64,000 nt of DNA from Rapana venosa (GCA_028751875.1 CM054165.1:25333304-25397303); one strand, 5' to 3'. Positions 11,486-23,913 are shown, counted from the first letter of the stretch. The notes: generated by a model not told the origin, from the letters alone. Numbers and translations: made by a program.

Positions 11486-14400
11486 AGACAGTGTGTAGAG
11501 AGGGCGCATTGTGTACACAGAATATGTAGTCAGTGTGTGAACAGTGTATCTGTAGACAGGGCATATTGTGTACACAGGGCACAGTGTGAAGACATAGCAC
11601 AGTGTGTAGACAGAGTGTGTAGACACGAACAAGTGTAGATGGAGTATGTAGACACGGCACTGTTTGTGGAAAGGTCACAGTGTGTATGCAGAGTGTGTAG
11701 ACAGGGTACAGTATGTAGACAGAGCAAAGGGGGAAGACAGGGCACATTGTGTAGACAGGACACAGTGTGTAGACAGGGCAGTGTGTAGACAGGACACAGT
11801 GTGTAGACAGGGCACAGTGTGTAGACATAGCACAGTGTGTAGACAGGACACAGTGTGTAGACAGGGCACAGTGTGTAGACAGGGCACACTGTGTAGACAG
11901 GTAAGACTGTGTAGACAGGGCACAGTGTGTAGACAAACTGTGTAGACAGGGCACAGTGTGTAGACACGGCACAGAGTGTAGACAGGGCACATAGTGTAAA
12001 CGGGGCACAGTGTGTAGACATGGCACAGTCATTACACAGGGCATAGTGTGTAGGCACAGTGTGTTGACAGAATGTGTAGACATGTTAGCGTAGACATGGC
12101 AGAGTGTGTAGACAGGTGATATTGTGTAGAAAGGCATATTATGTAGACAGGGCACAGAGTGTAAACAGGGCACTGTGTGTAGACAGGGCACAGTATGTAG
12201 ACAGGGCACAATCTGTAGGAAGGGCACAGTATGTAGACAGGGCACAGTGTGTAGACACGGCACTGTGTGTAGGCAGCACACAGTGTGTAGACAGGGCACA
12301 GTATGTAGACAGGGCAGTGTGTAGACAGGGCACAGTGTGTTTACAGAGTATGTAGTCAGAGTGTATAGACAAAGTGTGTAGACAAGGAACAGAATGTAGA
12401 CAGGGCAAAGTGTGTCGACGGAGTTTTAGGGCAGATAGGGCACTGTGTGTAGACTAGATACGTTGTGAAGACAGGCCAGAGCGTATAGACAGGGCACAGT
12501 GTGTAGACAGGGAACAGTATGTAGACAGGCACAGTGTTAGGGCAGATAGGGCACAGTGTATAGATTGGGTACGTTGTAAAGACAGGCCAGATAGTATAGA
12601 CAGGGCACAGTGTGTAGTCACGCAGAATTGTAGACAGGGCAGATTGCATAGACAGGGCAGATTGTGTAGACATGGCAAAGTGTGTAGACAGGACAGATTT
12701 CTAGACAGGGCAGATTGTGTAGACAGGGCGCAGTGTGTAGACACGGCACAGTGTGTAGACAGGTAAGTGTTGTATACAGTTCAGATTGTCTAGACAGTGC
12801 ATATAGTATAGACAGAGCACAGTGTGTAGTCAGGGCACAGTGTATAGACAGGGCACAGTGTGTAGACAGAGTATATAGTCAGAGTGTGTAGACAAAGTGT
12901 ATAGACAGAGTTTGTAAACAGGGAACAGTATGTAGACAGGGCACAGTGTTAGACAAGGAACACTATGTAGACAGGGCACAGTGTGTAGACGGAGTGTTAG
13001 GGCAGATAGGGCACAGTGTGTAGATTAGGTACGGTGTGTAAACAGACCAGACAGGGAACAGTGTGTAGTCAGAGTAAGGTTGTAGACAGGGCAGATTGTG
13101 TGGACAGGGCAGATTGTGTGGACAGGGCAGATTGTGTAGACAGGGCAGATTGTGTAGACAGGAGATAGTGTGTAGACAGGGCAGATGGTGTAGACAAGAG
13201 ATAGTGTGTGGACAGGGCAGATTGTGTAGACAAGACACAGTGTGTAGACAGGGCAGATTGTGTAGACAAGACACAGTGTGTAGACAGGGCAGATTCTGTA
13301 GACAGGGCAGATTGTGTAAACAAGGCACAGTGTGTAGACAGGGCAGATTGTGTAGACAAGACACAGTGTGTAGACAGGGCAGATTGTGTAGACAAGACAC
13401 AGTGTGTAGACAGGGCAGATTGTGTAGACAAGACGCAGTGTGTAGACAGGGCAGATTGTGTAGACAAGACACAGTGTGTAGACAGGGCAGATTGTGTAGA
13501 CAAGACGCAGTGTGTAGACAGGGCAGATTGTGTAGACAAGACACAGTGTGTAGACAGGGCAGGGATGTAAACAGGGAAGATTGTGTAGACAAGGCATAGT
13601 GTTTAGACAGGGCACAGTGTAAACAGGGCATATTGTTTAGACAGGGCACAGTGTGTAGACAGGGCACAGTGTAGACAGGGCACAGTATGTAGACAGTGTG
13701 AAGACAGGGCAGAGTGTGTAAAGAGGGCACAGTGTATAGACTTGTTACAGTGTATAGACAAGGCACAGTTTATAGACATGTTACAGTGTGTAGACAGGGC
13801 ACAGTGTATAGACATGGCGCAGTTTGTAAACAGGGCAAAGACTGTAACAAGACACAGTTTGTAGACGGGGCACAGTGTGTAGACAGGGCACAGTGTGAAG
13901 ACAGGGCACAGTGTGAAGATAGTGTGTGACAGGAAACAGTGTGTAGACATAGCACAGTGTGCATACAGAGTATGTAGTCAGAGTGTGTAGACAGAGTGTA
14001 TAGACAGTTTGTGTAGACAGTGCCCAGTATGTAGACAGGGCACAGTGTGGAGACGGAGTGTTAGGACATATACGGCACAGTGTGTAGATTGGGTACGATG
14101 TGTAGACAGGCCAGAGTGAATAGACATGTCACACTGTATAGACGGGGCACACTGTAGACAGGGCACACTGTGTAGACAGGGCATAGTGTGAAGACAGGGC
14201 ACAGGTAGTAGACAGAGTGTAGACAGGCCACACAGTGTAAACAGGGCACAGTGTGGTATACATTGTACAGTGTGTAGACATGGCACAGTGTATAGACAGG
14301 GCACAGTGCATAGACATGGCACAGTGTATAGAGGATTAGTGAATAGACAGGTTACAGTGTGTAGGCATGGCACAGTGTATAGACATGACACTTTATTTAG

Positions 14401-14534
14401 ACAGGGCACAGAATGGTACAGAAAACAGTTTGTAGACAGGGTACTGTTTGTAGACAATGTGTAGACATGGCACAGTGTGTAGACTTAGAGTATTAGAGTG
14501 CAGAGTGTGTAGACAGGCTATAGTGTATAGACAG

Positions 14535-14536
<2 letters not shown>
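11486..14536 (+). repeat. 18-bp minisatellite
   Basis: GGGCACA-type units again, with GGGCAGATTGTGTAGACA variants becoming common after 12.6 kb. Landmarks of the 7.4-8.7 kb blocks recur here (GTTAGGGCAGATAGGGCAC near 12430, 12540 and 13000; TAACAAGACACAGTTTGTAG near 13845). The minisatellite stops at the (TAA)n tail of a LINE at 14537. No gene is seen. Confidence 0.92.
13080..13570 (+). repeat. 36-bp dimer sub-array
   Basis: Regular alternation of GGGCAGATTGTGTAGACA and AGACACAGTGTGTAGACA gives a 36-bp period for about 12 copies, with one recurrent variant (AGACGCAG). Very low divergence between copies indicates recent homogenisation. Open frames on both strands here are by-products of the period. 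Confidence 0.9.
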
Positions 14537-14571
<35 letters not shown>

Positions 14572-14928
14572 TAATAATAATAAATGGAACTTATATAGCG
14601 ATATATCTTGCAAAGACAAACCAAAGTGCATGCATTCAACCTAATCTTACACATTATGCAATCAATGATAAATAATCAATAGTTTAAACAAACAGATATT
14701 AAAAACATGGTGCGCTGCAGACAAAATCTATGAAATAGAATTTCAATGGTCAAATGTTTTCAAAAGCACACACACACTCACACAGGTCGTCATAACTAGG
14801 TTTTTGGGCGAAGGGAGAGAGGGAGCTTGTTCCAGGTCGATAAACCCGAAATAGAGAAAGATCGGCGGCCAACGGTGGATTGTTTGAATCTAGGTTTTCG
14901 TAGGCATAAGGTATCTGCAGCAAAATCA
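14537..14928 (-). mobile_element. CR1/L2-like LINE, 5'-truncated 3' end with (ATT)n tail
   Basis: Read on the minus strand this holds the last part of an ORF2 (separate entry), about 210 bases of 3' untranslated sequence, then GCAAGATATATCGCTATATA, AGTTCCATTT and an (ATT)n tail at 14537-14583. Extreme 5' truncation and a simple-repeat tail are normal for CR1/L2-clade insertions. The 3' end resembles that of the SINE at 933-1426: a TTTG(A/G)TTTGT block, a GCAAGAT or ACAAGAT step, CGCTAT-TAA, TTCCAT and then TTA repeats. That makes a partner LINE for the SINE likely. Both ends touch the 18-bp minisatellite. Confidence 0.82.
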
Positions 14929-14930
14929 GG
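14796..14930 (-). pseudogene. C-terminal ORF2 remnant of the LINE
   Basis: The minus-strand frame reads ADTLCLRKPRFKQSTVGRRS followed by FSISGLSTWNKLPLSLRPKT and a TAG stop at 14798-14796. The pattern L.R.PR....(T/S)VG.RSFS..G...WN.LP.SLR is the conserved tail just after the reverse transcriptase domain in CR1/L2-type ORF2 proteins. Such proteins usually run on for 10-20 residues, so the TAG may be a disabling mutation or a one-base frameshift. There is no reverse transcriptase core and this piece cannot encode an active protein. Confidence 0.82.
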
Positions 14931-17635
14931 TTACAGTGTATATACATGGCACAGTGTATAGACAGGACTCAGTGAATAGATAGGTTACAGTGTGTACACT
15001 AGGCACAGTGTATAGACATGACACAATATGTAGAAAGGGCACAGATTGTAACAGGAGACAGTTTGTAGACAGGGTACTGTGCGTAGACAATGTGTAGACA
15101 GGGCAGACTGTGTAGACGGAGGGTGTGGACAGATTAGAGTGTGTAGACAGGGCACAGTTTGTAGACAGGGCATAGTGTGTAGTCAGGGTACATTGTGTAG
15201 ACAGGGAACAGTGTGTAGACACGGCACAGTGTGTAGACATGGGACAGTGTATTTTCACGGCACAGTGTGTAGACAGGGCACAGTGTATAGACAGGGCACA
15301 GTGTGTAGATATGGCACAGCGTATAGATAGGGTACAGTGTATAGACGTGGCACAGTGTATAGACATGGTAGTGTGTAGACAGGGCACAGTTGTAGACAGG
15401 GCACACTGTGTAGACAATACGCAGTGTGTAGACAGGGTACAGTGTATAGACAGGGTTCAGTGTACTATAGACATGACACAGTGTATAGACCGGAATTAGT
15501 GAATAGACAGGTTACAGTGTGTAGATATGGCACAGTGTATAGACAGGGTACAGTGTATAGACAGGGTTCAGTGTACTATAGACATGACACAGTGTATAGA
15601 CAGGAATTAGTGAATAGACAGGTTACAGTGTGTAGATATGGCACAGTGTATAGACATGGCACAGTGTGTAGACAGGGCACAGAATGTAACAGATCACATT
15701 GTAGACACACAGTGTACGGGAGACAGTTGTGAAGACAGGGCACAGTGTATAGACGGCAGAGTGTAGACATTGGACAGGTGTTAAAGGACAGGGCACAGTG
15801 TGTAGACATGATCACACATGTTATAGACAGGGACAGTGTGCAGACATGGCACGGTGTTAGACAGCAAGTGATAGACAGGCACAGTGTATAGACAGGGCAC
15901 AGTGAAGACAGGCACAGTGTGTAGACATGGCAAGTGTAGACATGAGCAGTGTGTAGACAGGCATTAGTATTTAACAGGCACAGCAACTGGGTAAGTGTGT
16001 AGACAAATGTATAGACAGGCATGTATAGACAGAGTGTTGTAGACAGGCACATGTGTTGACAGTGTGAAGTGTTAGAATGCAAATGTGTAGACAGGTGACA
16101 AATGTATAGACAGGGACAGTGGTAACGGCACAGTGTGTAGACTGGGCAATGTGTAGACAGGGCATGTGTAGACAGAGGAGTGTAGACAGGACACAGTGTG
16201 TAGACAGGGCGATGTGTAGATAGTGTGTAGACAGGCAGAGTGTGTAAACAGTGTGTAGACAGGCAAGTGTGTGTAGACAGGGCACATTGTGTTGACAATG
16301 CCTTGTGTGTCTACAGAGTATTAGAGAGGACACAGTGTGTAGGCAGAGTGTGTTGACAGAGTGTGTAGACAGGGAAGAGTGTAGTCAGAGTGTGTAGACA
16401 TGGCATATTGTAGACATAGTGTATAGACATGGCAGAATTGAAGACAGAGAGTGCAGACAGGGTGTGTAGACAGGGCCAGTGTGTACACAGTGTGCCTAGA
16501 GAGGGCATAGTGGGTAGACGACTTTGACTTGACAGGGCACAGTGTGTAGATAGGGCAGAGTATGTAGACAGGACACAGTGTGTAGATAGGGCAGAGTATG
16601 TAGACAGGGCACAGTGTGTAGATAGGGCAGAGTATGTAGACAGGGCACAGTGTGTAGATAGGGCAGAGTATGTAGACAGGGCACAGTGTGTAGATAGGGC
16701 AGAGTATGTAGACAGGCACAGTGTGTAGATAGGGCACAGTGTGTAGACAGGCACAGTGTGTAGACAGGCAACATTGTAGACAGGGCACAGTGTGTAGAAG
16801 GGCAGGTAGTAGACACGGCACAGTGTGTAGATAGGGCACAGAGTGTAGACAGGGCACAGTGTGTAGACAGGGCAGAGTTGTAGACAGGCACAGGTGTGTA
16901 GAAGGCAAGTGTAGACGGCACAGTGTGTAGACATAGGACTCGGTATGTAGACACGGCACAGTGTGTAGACAGGGAGTATGTAGACACGGCACAGTTGTAG
17001 AACGGACACAGTGTGGATACGCACTGGACACATGTGTGTAGAAGGCAGTGTTGTAGACACGGCACATGTGTGTAGACAGGGCACAGTGTTAGACAGGGTC
17101 AAGTATGTAACAGGCACAGTGTAGACAGGACAGTGTGTGATAGGGCAAGTTGTAGACAGGCACAGTTGTAGGACATGACACAGTGTGTAGACAGCATAGT
17201 GTGTAGACACGGCACAGTGTGTAGACAGGGCAAGGTGATAGACAGGGCACAGTGTTAGACAGGCACAGTTGTAGACAGGGACAGTGTGTAGACAGGCAGG
17301 TTTAGCATGGCAAGTGTGTAGACAGGGCACAGTGTGTGAACAGGCATATGTGTTAGACAGGGCACAGTGTGTAGACAGGGCACAGTGTTGTAGCAGGGCA
17401 CAGTGTGTAGACAGGCACAGTAGTGTAGACAAGATGTCACAGTTGTGTAGACAGGCACAGTGTGTAGACAGGCACAGTGAGTAGACATGGCACAGTGTGT
17501 ATACAGGCACCGTGTTAGACATCACATGTGTATAGACACGGCACAGTGTAGACAGGTTACAGGTGTAGACATGTGTTAGACAACCACTGTGTAACAGTGT
17601 TTTGTAAACGGCACAGTTGAAACATGGACTATTGA
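14929..17635 (+). repeat. 18-bp minisatellite, increasingly noisy toward the inversion
   Basis: GGGCACA-type units with landmark repeats (for example TATAGACAGGGTTCAGTGTA at about 15450 and 15555). From roughly 15.7 kb onward, single-base losses become frequent (AGACAGGCACAG, GTGTTAGACAGG), and the regular 18-base phase is lost. The decline grows toward 17.6 kb, which looks more like uncorrected long-read error than ordinary divergence. Confidence 0.88.
16519..16760 (+). repeat. 36-bp dimer array beside a TTGAC motif, about 5 copies
   Basis: Directly after ACTTTGACTTGACAGGGCAC comes a run of GATAGGGCAGAGTATGTAG joined to ACAGGGCACAGTGTGTA, about five times. It has the same arrangement as the 10840-11485 array but keeps the base that is lost there, so it represents the ancestral form of the dimer. 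Confidence 0.85.
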
Positions 17636-17900
17636 ATTATCATAATTGTTGTCTGCACGCACATGTTGCTGTCTAACGTGTGTTGTTAACACTTGTGCAT
17701 TTTCTGACATACTGTGTCATGTCTACACAGGTGATCTGTCAGCACTTGATTTGTCCTTCAACATATGGCCTGCTTTAATCCAGTTTATTAATATGTGTAT
17801 ACTAGTTACTATTATTAGTATTACATGTATGCACATAGTGTATTATTACTAGTTATTCATTTTATACATGTATGCAATTGTTATGACAGGTCTAATGTGC
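17636..17900. other. Inversion point between the two minisatellite arms
   Basis: Left of here the G-rich unit is on the + strand; right of here its reverse complement (TGTGCCCTGTCTACACAC) is. The transition is about 265 bases. Reverse-orientation pieces such as CATGTCTACACAGG near 17719 come first, followed by an AT-rich stretch at about 17755-17880 (TTATTAATATGTGTATACTA) that is not recognisable minisatellite. No open frame or known element was identified. It may be a genuine inverted junction or a fold-back assembly artefact. Confidence 0.8.
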
Positions 17901-20900
17901 TATACACGGCACTGTCTACACACTGTGCTATATTCTAACACTGTCCTGCTATACACTATGCCTGCTAACACTGGGCCTGTCTACAACTTGCGATCTCACA
18001 GCTGTTAGACATGTTACACACTTGTGTAAACAGGCACGTGTCTAACATACTATCTACAGCACTGTGCCTATACGACAGACTCAGCTGTACGGCCCTAGTC
18101 TACACACGTCTTGTCTACGACATTGTGCCTAGGTCACCACTGTGCCTGTCTACACGACTGCACGTCTGTACAAAGGTACTGTGCACATTTGTGTAGTACA
18201 GTGCCACTAGTCTATACATGCACTAGTGCCCTGTATACACTGTGCCTGTCTACAGTCCTGTTAACACGTGCTGTTACACTGTGAACCTGTCTTACCGTGC
18301 TGTAGACATTGTCATACACACTGTGTGCCTGTCTACATGTGTGCTCAGCCTTTACAACTTGACTGTCTACAATCTGCTGTCTACGCACATCTGTCTACAC
18401 ACTGTTCTGTTCTAAACTTGATTTCTACAATTGCATCTAATTGTGCCCTGTTTACAACTGTTCCTCTGGCCATTGTCTTACAACTATGGCTATATACATG
18501 TTCCATTTCAACTATTACCTTATCTATTCACTTTTGCCCTGTACTATTATTATGTGCCTGTCTATACACTTTTTATCACTTGTCATTACATATGTGCCCT
18601 GTCTTAACACTGTGCCCTGTCTACACACTGTGCCTGTCTACACACTGTGCCTGTCTACACTGTCCTATCTCTACTCTGTCCACTGTCTACACACTTCCCT
18701 GTCTACAACTCTGCCCTCTATCTACACACTAACATGCCTCTACACATACTGTTAACACTGTGGCCTGTCTACACACCTGTCTTACACACTGTGCCACATG
18801 TATCTGTGCCCTGTCTACACCTGTCTACACACTGTGCCTATCTACACACTGTGCCCTGTCTACACACTCCTGTCTACACACTGTGCCTTTGTAACACTAT
18901 GCCCTGTCATTACACATGCCTTCTACCACTGTGCCCTGTCTAATCCTGTGCCTGGCCTGTACACTGTGCCCTGATCTACACTCTGTGCTCCTGATCTACC
19001 ACTGTGCCTTGTCTACACAGTGTGCTATTACTGCACACACTTGCCCTGTCTACACATTGCCCTGTCTAGCTCTCTGTCTACACACTGTGCTCCTGTTAAC
19101 TGCATGTGCCCTTCTACACACTGTACCTTCTGTTACACAAACGTGTCTGTGCAGTGTCTACACCTCTTTTTGCCTGTCTACCACTGTGCCATGTGTACAC
19201 TGTACCTGTCTCATTCCTGTAGCCCTGTCTTAACATGCCCTGTATACACTGTACCCTGTCTTACACTGTGCCCTGTCTATCAAACTGTGCCTGTCTTACA
19301 CTGTGCCCTGTCTCACACTGTGCCCTGTCTACACTTGCACACTGTTCCCTATTCACTTGTGCCTGTCTACACACTCTGTCTACACACTCGCTTATTACAC
19401 ACTGTGCCACTGCTCACAACTTGTCTACACTACTGTGCCCTGTCTACACACTGTCTACACACTTCTTGATCTACACACTGTCTGTAACCTGTCTACACCC
19501 TGGCCTATCTATACTTGTGCCCTGTCTACACACTCTGTCTACTACACTCTGCCTGTTACACACTGTGCCTTACTCATACTATGTCTTACACATCTGTGCC
19601 TGTCTACACACGTGCATGTCTACACATATACCTTTCTACACACTGTGCCCTGTCTACCATCTGTGCCCTGTCTACACACTGTGCCTGTCTACACACTGAT
19701 GCCCTGTCTACAGCCTGTTCTAACGTGCCTGTCTACACTTGCTGTCTACATCTTGCCTACTACACTGTGCCTTGTCTACACAATGGCTGTGCACTGTGCG
19801 ATACAACTGTGTCCTGTCTACACACGTGTGCTATCTGTCTAACTCACTGTGCCCTGTTACACACTGTGCCCTGTCTACATATTGCCCTGTCTACAATGTG
19901 CCCTGTTCAAACTGTGCCTGTCTACAACTCTGTCCCTGCTATCACTAGTGCCCTGTCTACACACTGTGACCTGTTATACACTGTGCCTGCTACACACTGG
20001 CTATACACACTGTGCCCATGTCTACACACTCTGTCTACATTAGCTGTAGCCCTGTTACACATACTGTCCCTGTTACACTGTGCCCTGTCTACACTCCTTA
20101 TACATGTGCCCTGTCTACAACTTCCGTCTATACACTGTGCCATGTTTACACACTGTTCCTTACCTGATACGACCTGTCTACACACTGTGCCCTGTCTACA
20201 CACTGCTGCCTGTCTACAACATGCCATGTCTCACAGTGTGCCCTGTCTACACTGTGCCCTATCTACACACTGCTGTTTACACACTTGCCCTGTCTACATA
20301 CAACCCTGTCTACACTGTGCCTTGTCTACACACGTGTGCTAACTGTTACACTGTGCCTGTCTACATAAACTCCTGCTCATTCTGTACTCTGTACCCTGTC
20401 TATACACTGACCGCACTGTCTATAACACACTGTCACCTGTCTACACACTGTGCCCTGTCTACATTACTACTGTGCCATGTCTACACTCTTCTACACTGTG
20501 CCCTGTCTACACAATGTGCCATGTGTCATCTGTCACCTGTCTGACACACTTGCCCTGTCTACACACTGCTGTTGTAGACATTGCCCTGTACTACCAACTG
20601 TGCCCTTTTACACATTGCCCTGTCTACACTTTGCCCTGTCTTCACACTGTGCCCTGTCTCACACTTGACCTGTCTAACATTGTCATACACACTGTTCCCT
20701 GTCTACACACTCTGTACTACACATGTCCTGTCTACACACTGGTCTGCTACATTGCCTGTCCCTGCCTACTACAACTGTGTTTACACACTATCCCTGTTAC
20801 CACTGTCTACACACTGTTCGTTGTATACACACTGACCCTGTTACATCTCTGTCTTACATCCTGGCCTGTTCTGACTCTGTGCCCTGTCTACACTCTGAGG

Positions 20901-23390
20901 CCTGTCTACAACATCTGACCTGTCTACACACTGTGCCCTGTCTACATACCATGCCCTATCTACACACTGTGTCTTGTTAAGTCAAAGTCTGCCCACTATT
21001 CTCTGTCTATACATACTGTGTACTCACTGGGCCCTGTCTACACACTCTGTGTACACACTCTGTCTACAAACTCTGCGAAATCTATACACTCTGTTTACAC
21101 TTTGCGATGTCTACACACTCTGTATACTAGCTCTGCCATTTCTATAACTCTGTCTACACTATGCTATGTCTACACACTCTGACTACACACTGTCCTGTCT
21201 ACACACTGGGTCATGTCTACATTCCGTGCCCTGACTACATACTGTGTTTAAACATACCGTATTGTCTACACACTGTGCCCTGTCTACATACTCTGACCTG
21301 CTACACACTCACTTTACACACCCTGTCTACACATTCTGACTTGCATACACACTGTCTATACAGTATGCCCTGTCTACACAATGTGCCCTGTCTACACACT
21401 GTGCCCTGTCTACACACTATGCCATGTATACACACTGTGCCGTTACTACACACAGAGTGCCCTGTCTACACACTGTGCCCTGTCTACACACTGTGCCCTG
21501 TCTACACACTGTGCCCTGTCTACACACTGTGGCATGTCTACACACTGTGGCTTGTCTACACATTAAGCACTGTCTAGACACTCTGCTATGTCTACACACT
21601 CTGTCCTATTACATTCTGTGCCCTGTCTACACACAGTACCCTGTATACATAGTGTGTCCTGTTACATTCTGTGCCATGTCTACAGACTGTGCCATGTCTA
21701 TACACTGTTCCATGTCTATACACTGAGCCCTGTCTACACACCGTGCCCTGTCTACACACTGTGTCATGTTTTACGCTGTGCCCTGTATACACACTGTGCC
21801 ATGTCTATACAGTGTGCCCTGTCTACACTGTGCCCTGTCTACACACTGTGCCCTGTTTACAGACTGCCATGTCTACACACTGTACCCTGACTGCACACTG
21901 TGCCTTGTCTACACACGTTGCCCTGTCTACACTCTCCGTCTACACACTCTGCCCTGTCTACACATTGTCTACACACAGTACCCTGACTACAAACTGTGTC
22001 CTGTAACATTCTGTACCCTGTCTATACACTGTGCCATATCTACACACTGTAACCTGTCTATACACTGTGCCCTGATTATATACTGCGCCATGTCTATACA
22101 CTCTGCCATGTCTACAAACTGTGCCCTGTCTACACAATGTGCCCTGTCTATACATTGTAACCTGTCTATACACTGTGCCCTGTCTACAACCATGCCCTGT
22201 CTAGACACTGTGCCCTGTCTACACAACTTGCCCTGTTTATACAATCTGCCCTATCTGCAACTCTGCCCTGACTACACACTGTGCCCTGTCTACACACTCT
22301 GGCCTGTCTACACATCGTACTCAATATACACACTGTGCCCTATCTGCCCTAACACTCAGTGTACACACTGTGCCTTGTCTACATACTGTGCCTTGTCTGA
22401 CACTGTGCCTGTCTACATACTGGGTCCTGTCTACACACTCTGTCTACACACTCTCTCTACATACTCTGATTAATACTCTGTCTACACACTACGCCCTGTC
22501 TAACACTGTTCCCTTTCTAATCACTAGCCTGTCTACACACTGTGCCCTGTCTACACACTGTGCCCTGTATACACAATGTGCCCTGTCTACAAACTGTGCC
22601 CTGTATACACACTGTGCCCTGTATACACAATGTGCCCTGTCTACACACTGTGCCCTGTATACACACTGTGCCCTGTCTACACACTGTGCCCTGTATACAC
22701 ACTGTGCCCTGTATACACAATGTGCCCTGTCTACACACTGTGCCCTGTATACACAGTGTGTCCTGTCTACACACTGTGCCCTGTCTACACATCGTGGCAT
22801 GTCCACTTTTTGAGCGCTATCCAGACACTCTGCCATGTCTACACACTGTATCATATTACATTCTGTGCCCTGTCTACACATTGTCTACACACAGTACCCT
22901 GTCTACATAGTATGTCCTGTTACATTCTGTGCCCTGTCTACACACTTTGCCATGTCTAAATACCGTGCCCTGTCTACACACGTTGCCATGTCTATACACT
23001 GTGCCATGTCTATACACTGTGCCAAGTCTATACACTGTGTCATGCCTATACACTGTGCCATGTCTACACACCGTGTCCTGTCTATACACTGTGCCCTGTC
23101 TACAAACTGTGCCCTGTCTATACACTGTGCTCTGTTTACACAATAAACCCTGTCTACAAACTGTGCCATGTCTACCTACTGTGCTCTGTCTACATACTGT
23201 GCCCTGACTAAACACTGTGCCCTGTCTACACATTATGCCCTGTCTACACACTCTACCCTGTTATACACTCTGCCCTGCCTACACTCTCCGTCTACACACT
23301 CTGCCCTGTCTACACATTGTCTACACACAGTACGATGTTTACAAACTGTCCTGTTACTTTCTGTGCTCTATTGACATACAGTGCCATGTC
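17901..23390 (-). repeat. 18-bp minisatellite, inverted arm
   Basis: Units read TGTGCCCTGTCTACACAC, the reverse complement of the left arm. The first 3 kb is noisy with many one-base losses; from about 20.9 kb the units become regular. Landmarks of the left arm recur in reverse, including a TTAAGTCAAAG motif near 20977-20988 and TGTCCTGTTACATTCTGTGC near 21658 and 22914. No gene is seen. Confidence 0.92.
22520..22795 (-). repeat. Recently homogenised CTGTATACAC sub-array
   Basis: Near-identical 18-bp units alternate among TGTGCCCTGTCTACACAC, TGTGCCCTGTATACACAC and the ACAATG variant. The ACACAATG variant recurs at 22571, 22625 and 22715, spacings of 54 and 90 bases, so copying occurred in blocks of three and five units. 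Divergence is much lower than in the flanks. Confidence 0.85.
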
Positions 23391-23413
23391 TAATAATAAT
23401 AATAATAATAATA
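23391..23413. repeat. (TAA)n tract at the gap edge
   Basis: A pure (TAA)n tract runs straight into the Ns. The other two such tracts in this window (933 and 14537) each mark the 3' tail of a minus-strand retroelement, so a SINE or LINE body may lie in the gap. Confidence 0.85.
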
Positions 23414-23913
23414 NNNNNNNNNNNNNNNNNNNNNNNNNNNNNNNNNNNNNNNNNNNNNNNNNNNNNNNNNNNNNNNNNNNNNNNNNNNNNNNNNNNNNNN
23501 NNNNNNNNNNNNNNNNNNNNNNNNNNNNNNNNNNNNNNNNNNNNNNNNNNNNNNNNNNNNNNNNNNNNNNNNNNNNNNNNNNNNNNNNNNNNNNNNNNNN
23601 NNNNNNNNNNNNNNNNNNNNNNNNNNNNNNNNNNNNNNNNNNNNNNNNNNNNNNNNNNNNNNNNNNNNNNNNNNNNNNNNNNNNNNNNNNNNNNNNNNNN
23701 NNNNNNNNNNNNNNNNNNNNNNNNNNNNNNNNNNNNNNNNNNNNNNNNNNNNNNNNNNNNNNNNNNNNNNNNNNNNNNNNNNNNNNNNNNNNNNNNNNNN
23801 NNNNNNNNNNNNNNNNNNNNNNNNNNNNNNNNNNNNNNNNNNNNNNNNNNNNNNNNNNNNNNNNNNNNNNNNNNNNNNNNNNNNNNNNNNNNNNNNNNNN
23901 NNNNNNNNNNNNN
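23414..23913. other. Assembly gap, 500 N
   Basis: Exactly 500 Ns, the same length as the second gap, so this is a placeholder of unknown true size. It separates the 18-bp minisatellite from an unrelated 35-bp satellite, so adjacency of the two is a scaffolding claim. Confidence 0.99.

Noticed and set aside
10104..12299. A 731-codon minus-strand open frame, and similar long ones at 2372-4099, 5783-7561 and 10007-11632
   Set aside because: They are translations of 18-bp units without stops. Alternative frames are equally open, there is no conserved non-repeat domain, and the 35-bp sub-array cycles the frame.
1..23390. CRISPR-like array
   Set aside because: The repeats are contiguous without unique spacers of constant length, and the genome context is eukaryotic.
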